A stretch of 8,785 nucleotides of DNA from JAXLVB01 sp044228045 (GCA_044228045.1 JBGAVQ010000243.1:1-8785), one strand, 5' to 3'; counted from the first letter of the stretch, positions 1 through 6,267 are shown. The notes: generated by a model not told the origin, from the letters alone. A program made the numbers and translations.

Positions 1-26
1 TAAATTAAAAAACTCGCTTTTTTCAT
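1..26 (-). CDS. Start of a truncated CDS, probable exported protein
   Basis: An ATG on the minus strand at 26-24 opens a frame that reads M-K-K-A-S-F-L-I and then leaves the window. Two lysines followed by hydrophobic residues is how a Sec signal peptide or lipoprotein signal begins, so this is probably the start of an exported protein. It lies downstream of marR on the same strand, 76 bp past the marR stop, with a MarR-type operator (70-89) in between. That position makes it a candidate target of the regulator. Only eight codons are visible, so function cannot be assigned and the frame could be accidental. Confidence 0.4.
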
Positions 27-54
27 GCGTTTATAAATTGAATTTTTCTTACAA

Positions 55-78
55 AAAGTTGATTTTAATATAGTTGAC
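55..78. repeat. 24-bp direct repeat, copy 1 (left of marR)
   Basis: This stretch matches 538-561 at 23 of 24 positions (A67 versus G550). The two copies flank the marR gene 483 bp apart in the same orientation. The copy contains two GTTGA half-sites (58-62 and 73-77), 15 bp apart, and runs into the palindromic operator at 70-89. It looks like a duplicated operator plus 5' leader. Confidence 0.8.
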
Positions 79-89
79 TAATCAACTAT
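70..89. promoter_or_regulatory. Palindromic MarR-type operator, downstream copy
   Basis: ATAGTTGA-CTAA-TCAACTAT is a perfect inverted repeat with 8-bp arms and a 4-bp spacer. The GTTGA-N4-TCAAC core is repeated at 556-569, at the marR promoter. The length and symmetry suit a MarR dimer. It lies between the marR stop and the start of the gene leaving the left edge, so it probably controls that gene. Binding by the neighbouring MarR protein is inferred. Confidence 0.7.
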
Positions 90-102
90 TTGGGTAAAAA
101 AT

Positions 103-537
103 TTATCCCTCTGCGTTTGCTTTTAACTTCGACAATACTTGTTTGAAGATTAACAATTCGGCATCCGAAATACCTTTTAGGATAATATCGCCAAGTCCAT
201 TTAGTAATGACTTACATTTATCCAATTCTGCATTTCCTGCCTCCGTAACAACAATGTATTTTTTTCGGCGGTCATTGGCATCATTTATACGCTGAACAAA
301 CCCTTTGGCCTCCATTTGGTCAATATGACGCATAATTCCCGACTTATCGAGTTGCAAAATCTCTGCCAGCTCTGATTGAATTGCGTCTTCTTTTGAGGAA
401 ATAAGTTTAAGCAAATGAAATTGTTCGGGTGCCAATGCAACTCCGTTCTTTTCAAACTCAGCGGCTGACAATTTATGCAATGCCCGAATGGTACTACCAA
501 AAATAAATTGAAGTGAGTCTTTATCTTCTTGCATCAT
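103..537 (-). CDS. MarR-family transcriptional regulator
   Basis: This is a 144-residue winged-helix DNA-binding protein, the usual length for MarR. The helix-turn-helix covers about residues 53-79 (recognition helix around LDKSGIMRHIDQME). The wing carries the family's D-x-R-x-K signature as N-D-R-R-K-K-Y at about 88-94. Flanking helices (about 8-45 and 100-140) would form the dimer interface. It has one cysteine (about C108), so there is no clear thiol-pair redox switch, and the ligand is unknown. Two ATGs stand in tandem at the start (537 and 534) and either may be used. The promoter and a palindromic operator lie directly upstream, which points to autorepression. A second operator beyond its stop suggests that it also controls the next gene leftward. 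Confidence 0.93.
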   Translation of the reverse strand: MMQEDKDSLQFIFGSTIRALHKLSAAEFEKNGVALAPEQFHLLKLISSKEDAIQSELAEILQLDKSGIMRHIDQMEAKGFVQRINDANDRRKKYIVVTEAGNAELDKCKSLLNGLGDIILKGISDAELLIFKQVLSKLKANAEG

Positions 538-561
538 AAAGTTGATTTTGATATAGTTGAC
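538..561. repeat. 24-bp direct repeat, copy 2 (marR 5' leader)
   Basis: This is the second copy of the repeat at 55-78, with one mismatch in 24 bp. Here it forms the stretch directly before the marR start codon and contains the left half of the operator at 556-569. The same leader-operator block therefore precedes both marR and the next gene downstream. Confidence 0.8.
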
Positions 562-569
562 AAGTCAAC
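556..569. promoter_or_regulatory. MarR-type operator at the marR promoter
   Basis: GTTGAC-AA-GTCAAC is a perfect 6-bp-arm palindrome that shares the GTTGA-N4-TCAAC core with the site at 70-89. It lies 5 bp downstream of the predicted -7 element (581-574), so a bound dimer would cover the transcription start. That is the expected geometry for autorepression. Identity of the bound protein is inferred from adjacency. Confidence 0.72.
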
Positions 570-573
570 GACA

Positions 574-604
574 CAAAAGTAGATAAAGTTTCATAGAAGG
601 CAAA
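574..604 (-). promoter_or_regulatory. marR promoter, Bacteroidota sigma-A type
   Basis: On the minus strand TTTG (604-601) is followed after 19 nt by TACTTTTG (581-574). This matches the Bacteroidota -33 TTTG and -7 TAnnTTTG elements with standard spacing. Transcription would start around 568, inside the palindrome at 556-569, leaving a leader of about 30 nt before the marR ATG. Confidence 0.65.
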
Positions 605-648
605 GAATTTTTTGTTTTTTATCAGATTGAGTACCTTTTTACTGCTAA

Positions 649-994
649 CTAACGTACTTTTAGGGTGACAGTACCCTCTTTTAACCCCAAAGCCGTGGCT
701 TTTAAGCTAATATCCCCTACCTTTTCATTGGGTTGCACAATCACCAAGCCTTTTCCTTGAAATACCTTCTTTTCGGGTTTCTGGAAACTGCTCATGTCTC
801 TTGGATTGCCATTTCCTACGCCAATGATTTTTCCATTGCCTTCAACCTTGAATTTTACTAAAATATCATCCATGTTTGGAACAACATTGCCTGCTTCATC
901 TATTACTTCTACATTGATAAAGGCAAGGTCGTTTTTGTTTGAATTAATGATATTTCTGTCGGCTGTTGATTAGGAATGAAATATATTTTTTCAT
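649..994 (-). pseudogene. Remnant of a glycoside hydrolase family 2 gene
   Basis: From 969 down to the TAG at 649-651 one frame encodes about 106 residues resembling the extreme C-terminal immunoglobulin-like domain of GH2 beta-galactosidase/beta-glucuronidase-type enzymes. Key pieces are T-A-D-R-N-I-I, N-D-L-A-F-I-N-V-E-V-I-D, G-N-V-V-P-N and F-K-V-E-G-N-G-K-I-I-G-V-G-N-G-N-P. The frame is closed upstream by TAA at 972-970 and has no start codon before an internal ATG at 873. Overlapping the edge, an ATG at 994 reads MKKYISFLI, like a signal-peptide start, but it is out of frame with the domain and stops after 16 codons. Catalytic and sugar-binding domains (normally several hundred residues) are missing. 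The simplest reading is an internal deletion joining the gene's first codons to its last ~107. It lies downstream of the rhamnosidase on the same strand, so it was probably once co-transcribed with it. Confidence 0.8.
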
Positions 995-1030
995 TTTATG
1001 CTTTTTTGTAAATTAATTGAATCTCTTCTG

Positions 1031-1121
1031 GACGCAGATAACGCAGATGTTCCAACGCTGATTTACACGGATTTATCTGCGAAAATCAGCGTTGCCAATC
1101 GGCATCAGCGTTATCTGCGTC
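1031..1121. repeat. Nested palindromic intergenic repeat element
   Basis: This 91-bp element contains two perfect stems. The outer arms GACGCAGATAACGC (1031-1044) and GCGTTATCTGCGTC (1108-1121) are 14 bp. The inner arms CAACGCTGATTT (1053-1064) and AAATCAGCGTTG (1083-1094) are 12 bp around an 18-nt loop. The words ATCTGCG and ATCAGCG recur in several orientations, and the loop itself carries another ATTTATCTGCG. It begins 6 bp beyond the rhamnosidase stop codon, so its transcript could fold into a long hairpin that ends or stabilises that message. The composition (ATCTGCG words in inverted array) resembles dispersed intergenic palindromes known from many genomes. Multicopy status here is inferred. 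Confidence 0.8.
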
Positions 1122-1127
1122 TCATTT

Positions 1128-3992
1128 TTATTTCGATGGTTTAATTTTTAAAACCCTCACCTCACCCACCAACCCATTCGACATCAATTGCCCTTCTGAC
1201 TTTTTAAATTGACGGTAATGTTTATTTCCTGCTGCTGCTTGTCCAATAAAATAATTTAGAGGTGCTGGCAACACTCGAATTTCAAGGTCATTTTTCCCTT
1301 TTTGTAGCCATTGGCTTACTTCTAAAACGTAGGGCGCAAAAATTCTTTTACCCACAAACTTGCCATTGAGATACACTTCGGCAGTATGGTACACCTTTCC
1401 TAAATCTAACAGATACGAAGCGTTTGCCGTCAGGTTGTTGAATTCAAAAGTGCTTTTGTAAACGACCTCCGAACCCACATTTTTAAACATTTCGTGGTTT
1501 TTAAAATCGAAGAGTTTCGTATTGGTGATTTTCAACGTATCTGCCGAAATATTCCAATTTTCAATAGTTACCAAAGTAGTTGCATCGGCAGGATTAAGAA
1601 TAGGTGGTTTTGAATTGGTATTCTCAACACTACTTTTCGCAGAAGCATATAGAATAATGGCACCGTAAGGGGGCAATTGATAAGAGATTTTCGTCGAACT
1701 GGAATTATTCATAACCGAACCATCTTCGGCATTAAACCAGCGGCTTGATTTGTATTTTTTGTCTAATGAAAGTGTCAACGTTTGCCATTTATCACTCTTA
1801 TTCCAAATAAATTGTACTCGACTCCCATCCGATAACTCTCTTTGAAGCTGACGGGTAAAATTATGGTTGTCTTCAAATTTTACAGACTGTTTCAGCATAG
1901 CAATCCAACCAGTAAACTGCTCTTTGTCAGCTATTTGTGTACTGTTTTTTTGACTGATAGCTGCTTTTAATAAACCTTCTACCTTTTTGTCATTCTCTTC
2001 CCAATTCCAAAAAGAAGGTTGTTTGCTTGGCAAAATTCCCGAATTCAAAAACTTCATTCCTTGATTCGATAATTTGGCAATTTGCTCAGCAGTTTTTAAA
2101 GAAATCGTCGAGTTATCAGATAAAATAAGTGCTTGATAATGATTCCCTCTGATATTGATTTGTTGGTCTTTGGTCAGCGTAGCTTCTTGGATGGAAAGGT
2201 CATTGACCCATTCCCAAGTGATGCCTTTGGCTTCGAGTTGGTTGATTAATTGCCACGTTTTTTCTGCCCAACTGCTTTTTTCGTTGTGGTGTTCTTTGGG
2301 TTTGGGCAAAGCGGGTTCTACGTCCACCATTTCGCCCATTGTCATAATTTCTTCGGGATTTTCAGGCATATCTTCCACTTTCATGTAGGGAAAATAAATC
2401 AAAACATCGGTTTGGGGTTTGCCCGAACGCAAGGCATATTGCGTTCGTTGAATGTATTGGTTGAGGTCTTTTTGGTATTTCCAAAAAACGTCCTGCTCGC
2501 CAAAATGAGAAGCAAAATTGACGATGGGCAAAGCCGCACTCGAAAACGGATACCAACCCTCTTTGGGCAAATCTTTTGGGAAATAATTGTACGGGATACC
2601 ATGATAAATGATTTGATTTGCCCCTGCGGCAAAGAGTTTGTCTACCGCTATTTTTGTTTTTTGAGGCGTGGTCATATACGCCCGATTGACAAATACCACC
2701 GATTCGGACGAAATAATGGGGCGATTATACAAATGTGCTCCCGAAGAAACGATTTTCATATTGGCTTCCGAGGCCAACATACTTTCCATTTCGGGAATCG
2801 AAGCCAAACCTGCTATCGCCATCATGTCCATCGAAAGTCCGTATGCCTGTGTGCGGTGCAATAAGCCTTGCTTTTCCATAAAATTTCGGCTGGTTTTCAG
2901 GAAATGCTCGCCCAACAATTCGCTCAAAGTAAGGTCATAATCGAAGCGGATACGGGTATCAACTTCGGGGCTGAATGTAAAGTCTTTGGGTGCGTGAGGG
3001 TTCATAAACTCAACGATATTGTAGCCCCGCTGCATGTTCGCCGCCAAATAGGGCGTGGGGTCATAGCCTCGGTATTTTTTAAACCAAGGAATAAAATCGG
3101 CAGCATAATGTCGGTCGGCTTTGAACTCATAACTATCGTTGAAAATAGCCCGCATAGGATTGCCAAAATAAGGTTTCAAACCTGTACGTTCACCAAACAA
3201 ATGGTTATACAATTTCAACACTTTGGTAGAATCAAAATGGTCAACTACGTAGCCTTGGGTGGGTTCCGATGCCATCGGCCTTTCACCGCTTGGCAAACTA
3301 TAATAGGCAATTATTTTCCAATTACCTGCTGGTAATGAACACCTTATAGAATCCCCAACTACCTTGTCGGTAAGGGTAAGACTTGTATTGATTTCTAAGG
3401 GAACAGTTCTTAGTTTGGCACTTTCTTTATCGCCTACAATTTTAGAAGCGACCACAGCTTGCAAAATCGAACTACCTATTTTACTTGTTACTTTGGGTAA
3501 AGCTACGGTCAACGCTTTGCCACCTTCAACGGTTACTGCTTCAAATTTGAGGTTACGAAAACCATCATTGGCGGCCAAGATTGAGCTTCCTGCGGGCCAA
3601 CCGCTGCCGTTGGTCATGTCAATAATTAACCCTCTTTTTCGGGCTTCTTCCATGACGGCTTTTACGTTTTCGTAATAAACAGGTGTATCCCAACTCATGA
3701 TTTTAGGGCGATTTTCATCGTTCATCGGAATACCCAAATAAAGCGTTTGAATCTCTACACCCGCAAAAGCATTGTCAGCAAAGAGATTAATTTCCCTTTT
3801 GAATTCCGTCTTATTTACATCATTTCCTGGCCACCACCAACGAGCCATTGGCCCAAATTCCTGGGCTGGGGTTTTGAACTTCGCAGCGTTGAAGTCGTAA
3901 GGTGAAAACCATTTTTGGGTTTGACCATGCGAGGTGCTGCAACCGAACACCAACAAGAAAACCCCTATGGAGACAAATGAAAATTTAGACAT
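1128..3992 (-). CDS. Alpha-L-rhamnosidase-like lipoprotein (GH106 type)
   Basis: This 954-residue exported enzyme probably releases L-rhamnose from plant or microbial polysaccharides. The first 24 residues form a lipoprotein signal with lipobox L-V-F-G-C (Cys18). No acidic or lysine-rich patch follows the cysteine, which leans towards a periplasm-facing anchor. The N-terminal part carries GH106 hallmarks: R-W-W-W-P-G (51-56), F-A-G-V-E-I (76-81) and T-N-G-S-G-W-P (127-133). A conserved-looking F-N-D-S-Y-E (Glu289) and S-S-E-S-V (Glu430) are my candidates for the catalytic acid and base. The last ~110 residues (about 840-950) form a galactose-binding-like beta-sandwich with A-E-V-Y-L-N-G-K-F-V-G. 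It is somewhat shorter than the ~1100 residues of characterised relatives. A small secreted protein gene lies 87 bp upstream and a GH2 remnant downstream, as in a polysaccharide-degradation cluster. Family assignment is from remembered motifs; substrate is inferred. Confidence 0.85.
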   Translation of the reverse strand: MSKFSFVSIGVFLLVFGCSTSHGQTQKWFSPYDFNAAKFKTPAQEFGPMARWWWPGNDVNKTEFKREINLFADNAFAGVEIQTLYLGIPMNDENRPKIMSWDTPVYYENVKAVMEEARKRGLIIDMTNGSGWPAGSSILAANDGFRNLKFEAVTVEGGKALTVALPKVTSKIGSSILQAVVASKIVGDKESAKLRTVPLEINTSLTLTDKVVGDSIRCSLPAGNWKIIAYYSLPSGERPMASEPTQGYVVDHFDSTKVLKLYNHLFGERTGLKPYFGNPMRAIFNDSYEFKADRHYAADFIPWFKKYRGYDPTPYLAANMQRGYNIVEFMNPHAPKDFTFSPEVDTRIRFDYDLTLSELLGEHFLKTSRNFMEKQGLLHRTQAYGLSMDMMAIAGLASIPEMESMLASEANMKIVSSGAHLYNRPIISSESVVFVNRAYMTTPQKTKIAVDKLFAAGANQIIYHGIPYNYFPKDLPKEGWYPFSSAALPIVNFASHFGEQDVFWKYQKDLNQYIQRTQYALRSGKPQTDVLIYFPYMKVEDMPENPEEIMTMGEMVDVEPALPKPKEHHNEKSSWAEKTWQLINQLEAKGITWEWVNDLSIQEATLTKDQQINIRGNHYQALILSDNSTISLKTAEQIAKLSNQGMKFLNSGILPSKQPSFWNWEENDKKVEGLLKAAISQKNSTQIADKEQFTGWIAMLKQSVKFEDNHNFTRQLQRELSDGSRVQFIWNKSDKWQTLTLSLDKKYKSSRWFNAEDGSVMNNSSSTKISYQLPPYGAIILYASAKSSVENTNSKPPILNPADATTLVTIENWNISADTLKITNTKLFDFKNHEMFKNVGSEVVYKSTFEFNNLTANASYLLDLGKVYHTAEVYLNGKFVGKRIFAPYVLEVSQWLQKGKNDLEIRVLPAPLNYFIGQAAAGNKHYRQFKKSEGQLMSNGLVGEVRVLKIKPSK

Positions 3993-4035
3993 GACTATAA
4001 TTTTAGTGCCGAAGTAATGATGCTTATTTTGAACC

Positions 4036-4067
4036 CTGACTGCCCAAATGAGTATTGAGGCAGTCAG
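4036..4067 (-). terminator. Hairpin between the small secreted protein gene and the rhamnosidase gene
   Basis: CTGACTGCC (4036-4044) and GGCAGTCAG (4059-4067) are perfect 9-bp arms around a 14-nt loop, just after the stop of the small gene. No T-run follows on the minus strand, so intrinsic termination would be weak. It could instead be an attenuator or a processing/stability hairpin that lowers rhamnosidase expression relative to the upstream gene. No convincing separate promoter is seen before the rhamnosidase ATG. Confidence 0.45.
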
Positions 4068-4079
4068 AGTACCTATTAA

Positions 4080-4457
4080 TCATTTAATCCTTTTTGCTTT
4101 GGCATCAAACATACTCATCATCGAGCCTTTCAGGTTTTCATCATCGACCTTGTTTAATTCTAAGGTAACGTCATAACCAGATGCCGTAAAGGCAATTTCA
4201 ATTTTACCTTCTTTTTCTTCAACCGCCGTAATCGGAATCGCTGGTGTTGAAGTATCTGCTGGGTTAGTTAATTCTCCCGTCAATTTACCATCCTTACGAA
4301 CCAAATTCGTGGTCATTTTGCTGTCGCCATTGGGTGTACCGAAAATGGTAATTTCCCATTTGCCTACAAAAAAATCAGTTGTAGTAGCTGTTTGTGAGAA
4401 TCCTTTGATAGTGATTCCCAAGAATAGGGCGATAAGAAAGATGCTTACTTTTTTCAT
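4080..4457 (-). CDS. Small secreted protein of unknown function
   Basis: This protein of 125 residues begins with a clear Sec signal peptide (M-K-K, hydrophobic core to about residue 17, then G-F-S-Q with likely cleavage near residue 22). The mature part is about 100 residues and opens with D-F-F-V-G-K-W-E-I. Alternating polar and hydrophobic stretches follow, rich in beta-strand character (K-W-E-I-T-I-F-G-T, G-K-L-T-G-E-L, G-K-I-E-I-A-F-T, Y-D-V-T-L-E-L-N). The G-K-W pattern and predicted all-beta build recall lipocalin-like small secreted domains common in Bacteroidota, but I do not recognise a named family. It is the first gene after the divergent promoter region and could be co-expressed with the downstream rhamnosidase. 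Role unknown; perhaps ligand binding in the periplasm or outside the cell. Confidence 0.8.
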   Translation of the reverse strand: MKKVSIFLIALFLGITIKGFSQTATTTDFFVGKWEITIFGTPNGDSKMTTNLVRKDGKLTGELTNPADTSTPAIPITAVEEKEGKIEIAFTASGYDVTLELNKVDDENLKGSMMSMFDAKAKRIK

Positions 4458-4499
4458 TTGTATTGCGTCACGTCGCCACGGTTGGTTTGAATTTCAAAA

Positions 4500-4530
4500 C
4501 AAAGGTAAGCACAAATATTTTATTGTCTAA
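4500..4530 (-). promoter_or_regulatory. Putative promoter of the small secreted protein gene
   Basis: TACCTTTG on the minus strand (4507-4500) matches the Bacteroidota -7 element exactly. At the expected 19-nt spacing the -33 position reads TTAG (4530-4527), a poor match to TTTG, and lies inside the left arm of the 4517-4548 palindrome. A weak -33 covered by a regulator site suits regulated expression. The leader would be about 35 nt. Confidence 0.5.
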
Positions 4531-4548
4531 TAAAATAGACAATAAAAT
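4517..4548. promoter_or_regulatory. Palindromic operator in the divergent promoter region
   Basis: ATTTTATTGTCTA (4517-4529) and TAGACAATAAAAT (4536-4548) are perfect 13-bp inverted arms with a 6-bp spacer. It overlaps the -33 region of the leftward promoter and lies 63 bp upstream of the putative rightward -7 element. Both arms are AT-rich with a TTGTCTA/TAGACAA core, unlike a terminator stem. The divergently transcribed NUDIX-type regulator is the likeliest binder because such regulators usually act on adjacent promoters. The AraC-type regulator next to it is the alternative. Confidence 0.65.
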
Positions 4549-4610
4549 TTAAAAATATTATTTCTTTGAATATTTATAGCTGACAAATGGTATTTTTTGA
4601 GGATGAAGAG

Positions 4611-4618
4611 TACCTTTG
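4611..4618 (+). promoter_or_regulatory. Putative -7 element of the regulator operon
   Basis: TACCTTTG fits the -7 consensus exactly and is identical to the element of the divergent gene. No TTTG or TTG is found at the normal distance upstream, so the promoter would be weak or activator-dependent. If used, transcription begins near 4625, downstream of the ATG at 4587, and translation would have to start at the ATG at 4644. Confidence 0.35.
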
Positions 4619-4643
4619 TCGAAACCATTTTTTAGATTCTCTG

Positions 4644-5372
4644 ATGAATTTATTCTCTAATCAAGGCTATATTGCCCAACTTGCTATTGATTGTGTCATT
4701 TTTGGCTACCAAGACCGAGTGCTTAAAGTGTTGATTTCCAAGCTAAACTTCAAGGGGAATTTTTATTCGTTACCAAGCGGGTTTATTTTTCAGAACGAAG
4801 GCATTGACGAAGCGGCTCATCGAACTCTGGAAGAACGAACAGGACTTTCAAACATTTTCTTGGAACATTTCAAGAACTTTGGGCAAGCCGAAAGGACTAA
4901 CAAGGCACTGCTTGAAAGCATGATTGAGCAAAATCGGGAACACTTCTTAGGAGAAATAAAGCTATCGGAGGAAGATTTTAAATGGTTGACGAGCCGATTT
5001 ATCTCATTGGGCTATTATGCTTTGGTGGATATTAATAAGGTTACGCCAACCAAAACCGACTTAGACGAATCGTTGGAGTGGTATAATATTCATGAGATAC
5101 CCACCATGATGATGGACCACAAGGAAATGATTGAAAAAGCTCTCGAATCTTTAAAACTCAATTTAGATAAAAACATCATCATCTTGAACCTCTTGCCAGA
5201 TACTTTCATTATGAAAGAAGTGCAAGACCTGTATGAAACGATTTTTGAAGAAACATACGCTCGTAACAATTTCCAAAAGAAAATCTTGGATTTGAATGTA
5301 TTGGAACGCCTCGAAAAGAAATTTACGGGAGCTCAAAATAAAGCTCCGTATTTGTATCGGTTTAGGAAATGA
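4644..5372 (+). CDS. NUDIX-domain winged-helix transcriptional regulator (NrtR/AraR-like)
   Basis: The protein joins an N-terminal Nudix-fold domain to a C-terminal winged helix (about the last 65 residues: L-L-P-D-T-F, L-Y-E-T-I-F, N-F-Q-K-K-I-L, P-Y-L-Y-R-F). This is the layout of NrtR-type repressors, which in Bacteroidota include sugar-responsive regulators such as AraR. The Nudix box (G-x5-E-x7-R-x-L-x-E-R-x-G-L) has lost two catalytic-site glutamates: the RE pair reads R-T and the EE pair reads E-R. The domain therefore probably senses a ligand rather than hydrolysing one. I place the start at 4644, giving 242 residues, because M-N-L-F-S-N-Q-G directly before the first Nudix strand resembles the usual family N-terminus. 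The ATG at 4587 adds 19 residues and cannot be excluded. Its stop overlaps the AraC gene by 4 bp. The palindrome at 4517-4548 is its likely operator. Effector unknown; a sugar is inferred from the neighbouring rhamnosidase. Confidence 0.88.
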   Translation: MNLFSNQGYIAQLAIDCVIFGYQDRVLKVLISKLNFKGNFYSLPSGFIFQNEGIDEAAHRTLEERTGLSNIFLEHFKNFGQAERTNKALLESMIEQNREHFLGEIKLSEEDFKWLTSRFISLGYYALVDINKVTPTKTDLDESLEWYNIHEIPTMMMDHKEMIEKALESLKLNLDKNIIILNLLPDTFIMKEVQDLYETIFEETYARNNFQKKILDLNVLERLEKKFTGAQNKAPYLYRFRK

Positions 5373-6250
5373 ATAAAAACATCAAGAAATACACATTCAA
5401 ATCGGGGCTTCCGCAAGAGTTTGAAATTGTGGACATCGGACAGTTGTATCACGATTTTACGGATGTACTTACCACTACCCATCGAGCCGCCTTTTACCAT
5501 ATCCTTTGGTTTAAAACGGGCAACTCAACCCACTTGGTTGACTTCAAACCTATTGATATTCAGGCAAATACCATCTTGTTTGTCAGTAAAGATACCTTAC
5601 AATGTTTTGACAAAACAAGTAAGATAGAGGGGAAAAGTATTCTTTTTACCGATACTTTCTTTTGTAAAAATGTGTCAGATGTCAAGTTTTTGAATAATAC
5701 GATTTTGTTCAATGATTTGTTTGAGGTTTCAAAAATTCAACTGCAAAATCATATCCTCATCAATTTGTTTGAGTTGATGGAATCGGAATTGAAGCACAAC
5801 AAAGACAGGGTTCAAGCCGATATTTTAAAGAATTATCTCCATAATTTTCTGTTGCTTGCTGAACGAGAAAGACGCAAACAAAATTTTACGGAAATAAAAA
5901 GCAGTGCACACCTCGACTATCTGATGCTTTTTAAAAACCTTCTGGAAAACCATTATCGGCAGTACAAACAAGTAACCCATTATACAAGCGAGTTAAATAT
6001 TACTGAAAAACGGCTCAATCAAGCTACTGCCAAGATTTTGGATAAATCGCCCAAGCAAATTATTGACGAAAGGGTGGTTTTGGAAGCCAAACGTCTTTTG
6101 GCACATACCACTGACAGCGTCAAAGAAATTGGGTTTGAGTTGGGTTTTGACGAGCCTACCAATTTCATCAAATTTTTCAAAAAACATAGCCAAACAACTC
6201 CTGTTAGGTTTAGAGAACAATTTACTTTGCAGACTGCCACCCAGGCGTAA
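5369..6250 (+). CDS. AraC-family transcriptional regulator
   Basis: This is a 293-residue regulator with an N-terminal cupin-like sensing part (about residues 30-110, with H-R-A-A-F-Y-H-I-L-W-F and I-Q-A-N-T-I-L-F-V). A helical linker and a C-terminal double helix-turn-helix (about 183-287) follow. The second HTH carries the AraC signature V-K-E-I-G-F-E-L-G-F-D-E-P-T-N-F-I-K-F-F-K-K-H and then T-P-V-R-F-R. The start overlaps the stop of the NUDIX regulator as ATGA, so the two are translationally coupled and made together. AraC proteins usually activate; pairing with a repressor-type regulator suggests dual control of one target set. Its stop codon lies inside a 24-bp repeat that recurs after the next gene. 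Ligand and targets unknown; candidates are the SnoaL-like gene immediately downstream and the divergent secreted protein gene. Confidence 0.92.
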   Translation: MNKNIKKYTFKSGLPQEFEIVDIGQLYHDFTDVLTTTHRAAFYHILWFKTGNSTHLVDFKPIDIQANTILFVSKDTLQCFDKTSKIEGKSILFTDTFFCKNVSDVKFLNNTILFNDLFEVSKIQLQNHILINLFELMESELKHNKDRVQADILKNYLHNFLLLAERERRKQNFTEIKSSAHLDYLMLFKNLLENHYRQYKQVTHYTSELNITEKRLNQATAKILDKSPKQIIDERVVLEAKRLLAHTTDSVKEIGFELGFDEPTNFIKFFKKHSQTTPVRFREQFTLQTATQA

Positions 6251-6267
6251 AAGTATCATTAAAAAGG
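6244..6267. repeat. 24-bp direct repeat, copy 1 (araC 3' end)
   Basis: This stretch matches 7217-7240 at 23 of 24 positions, including an unbroken 18-bp identity (GGCGTAAAAGTATCATTA). It contains the araC stop codon (TAA at 6248-6250). The two copies bracket the SnoaL-like gene and its terminator, 973 bp apart, in the same orientation. Confidence 0.8.

Noticed and set aside
649..873. A separate 74-residue gene starting at the ATG at 873
   Set aside because: The same frame continues upstream with GH2 C-terminal sequence, so that ATG is an internal methionine of a decayed gene.
975..995. Small AATGAAA/TTTCATT inverted repeat
   Set aside because: Seven-bp arms in very AT-rich DNA are expected by chance, and the stretch is better read as the start of the deleted GH2 gene.
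2250..2864. Open frame of 204 codons on the plus strand inside the rhamnosidase gene
   Set aside because: It lies antisense to a well-supported enzyme with clear domains. Its translation is rich in Phe, His, Cys and Arg with no domain-like pattern, and no promoter is seen.
2868..3335. Open frame of 155 codons on the plus strand inside the rhamnosidase gene
   Set aside because: This is an antisense shadow of the same enzyme gene with no recognisable motif or promoter.
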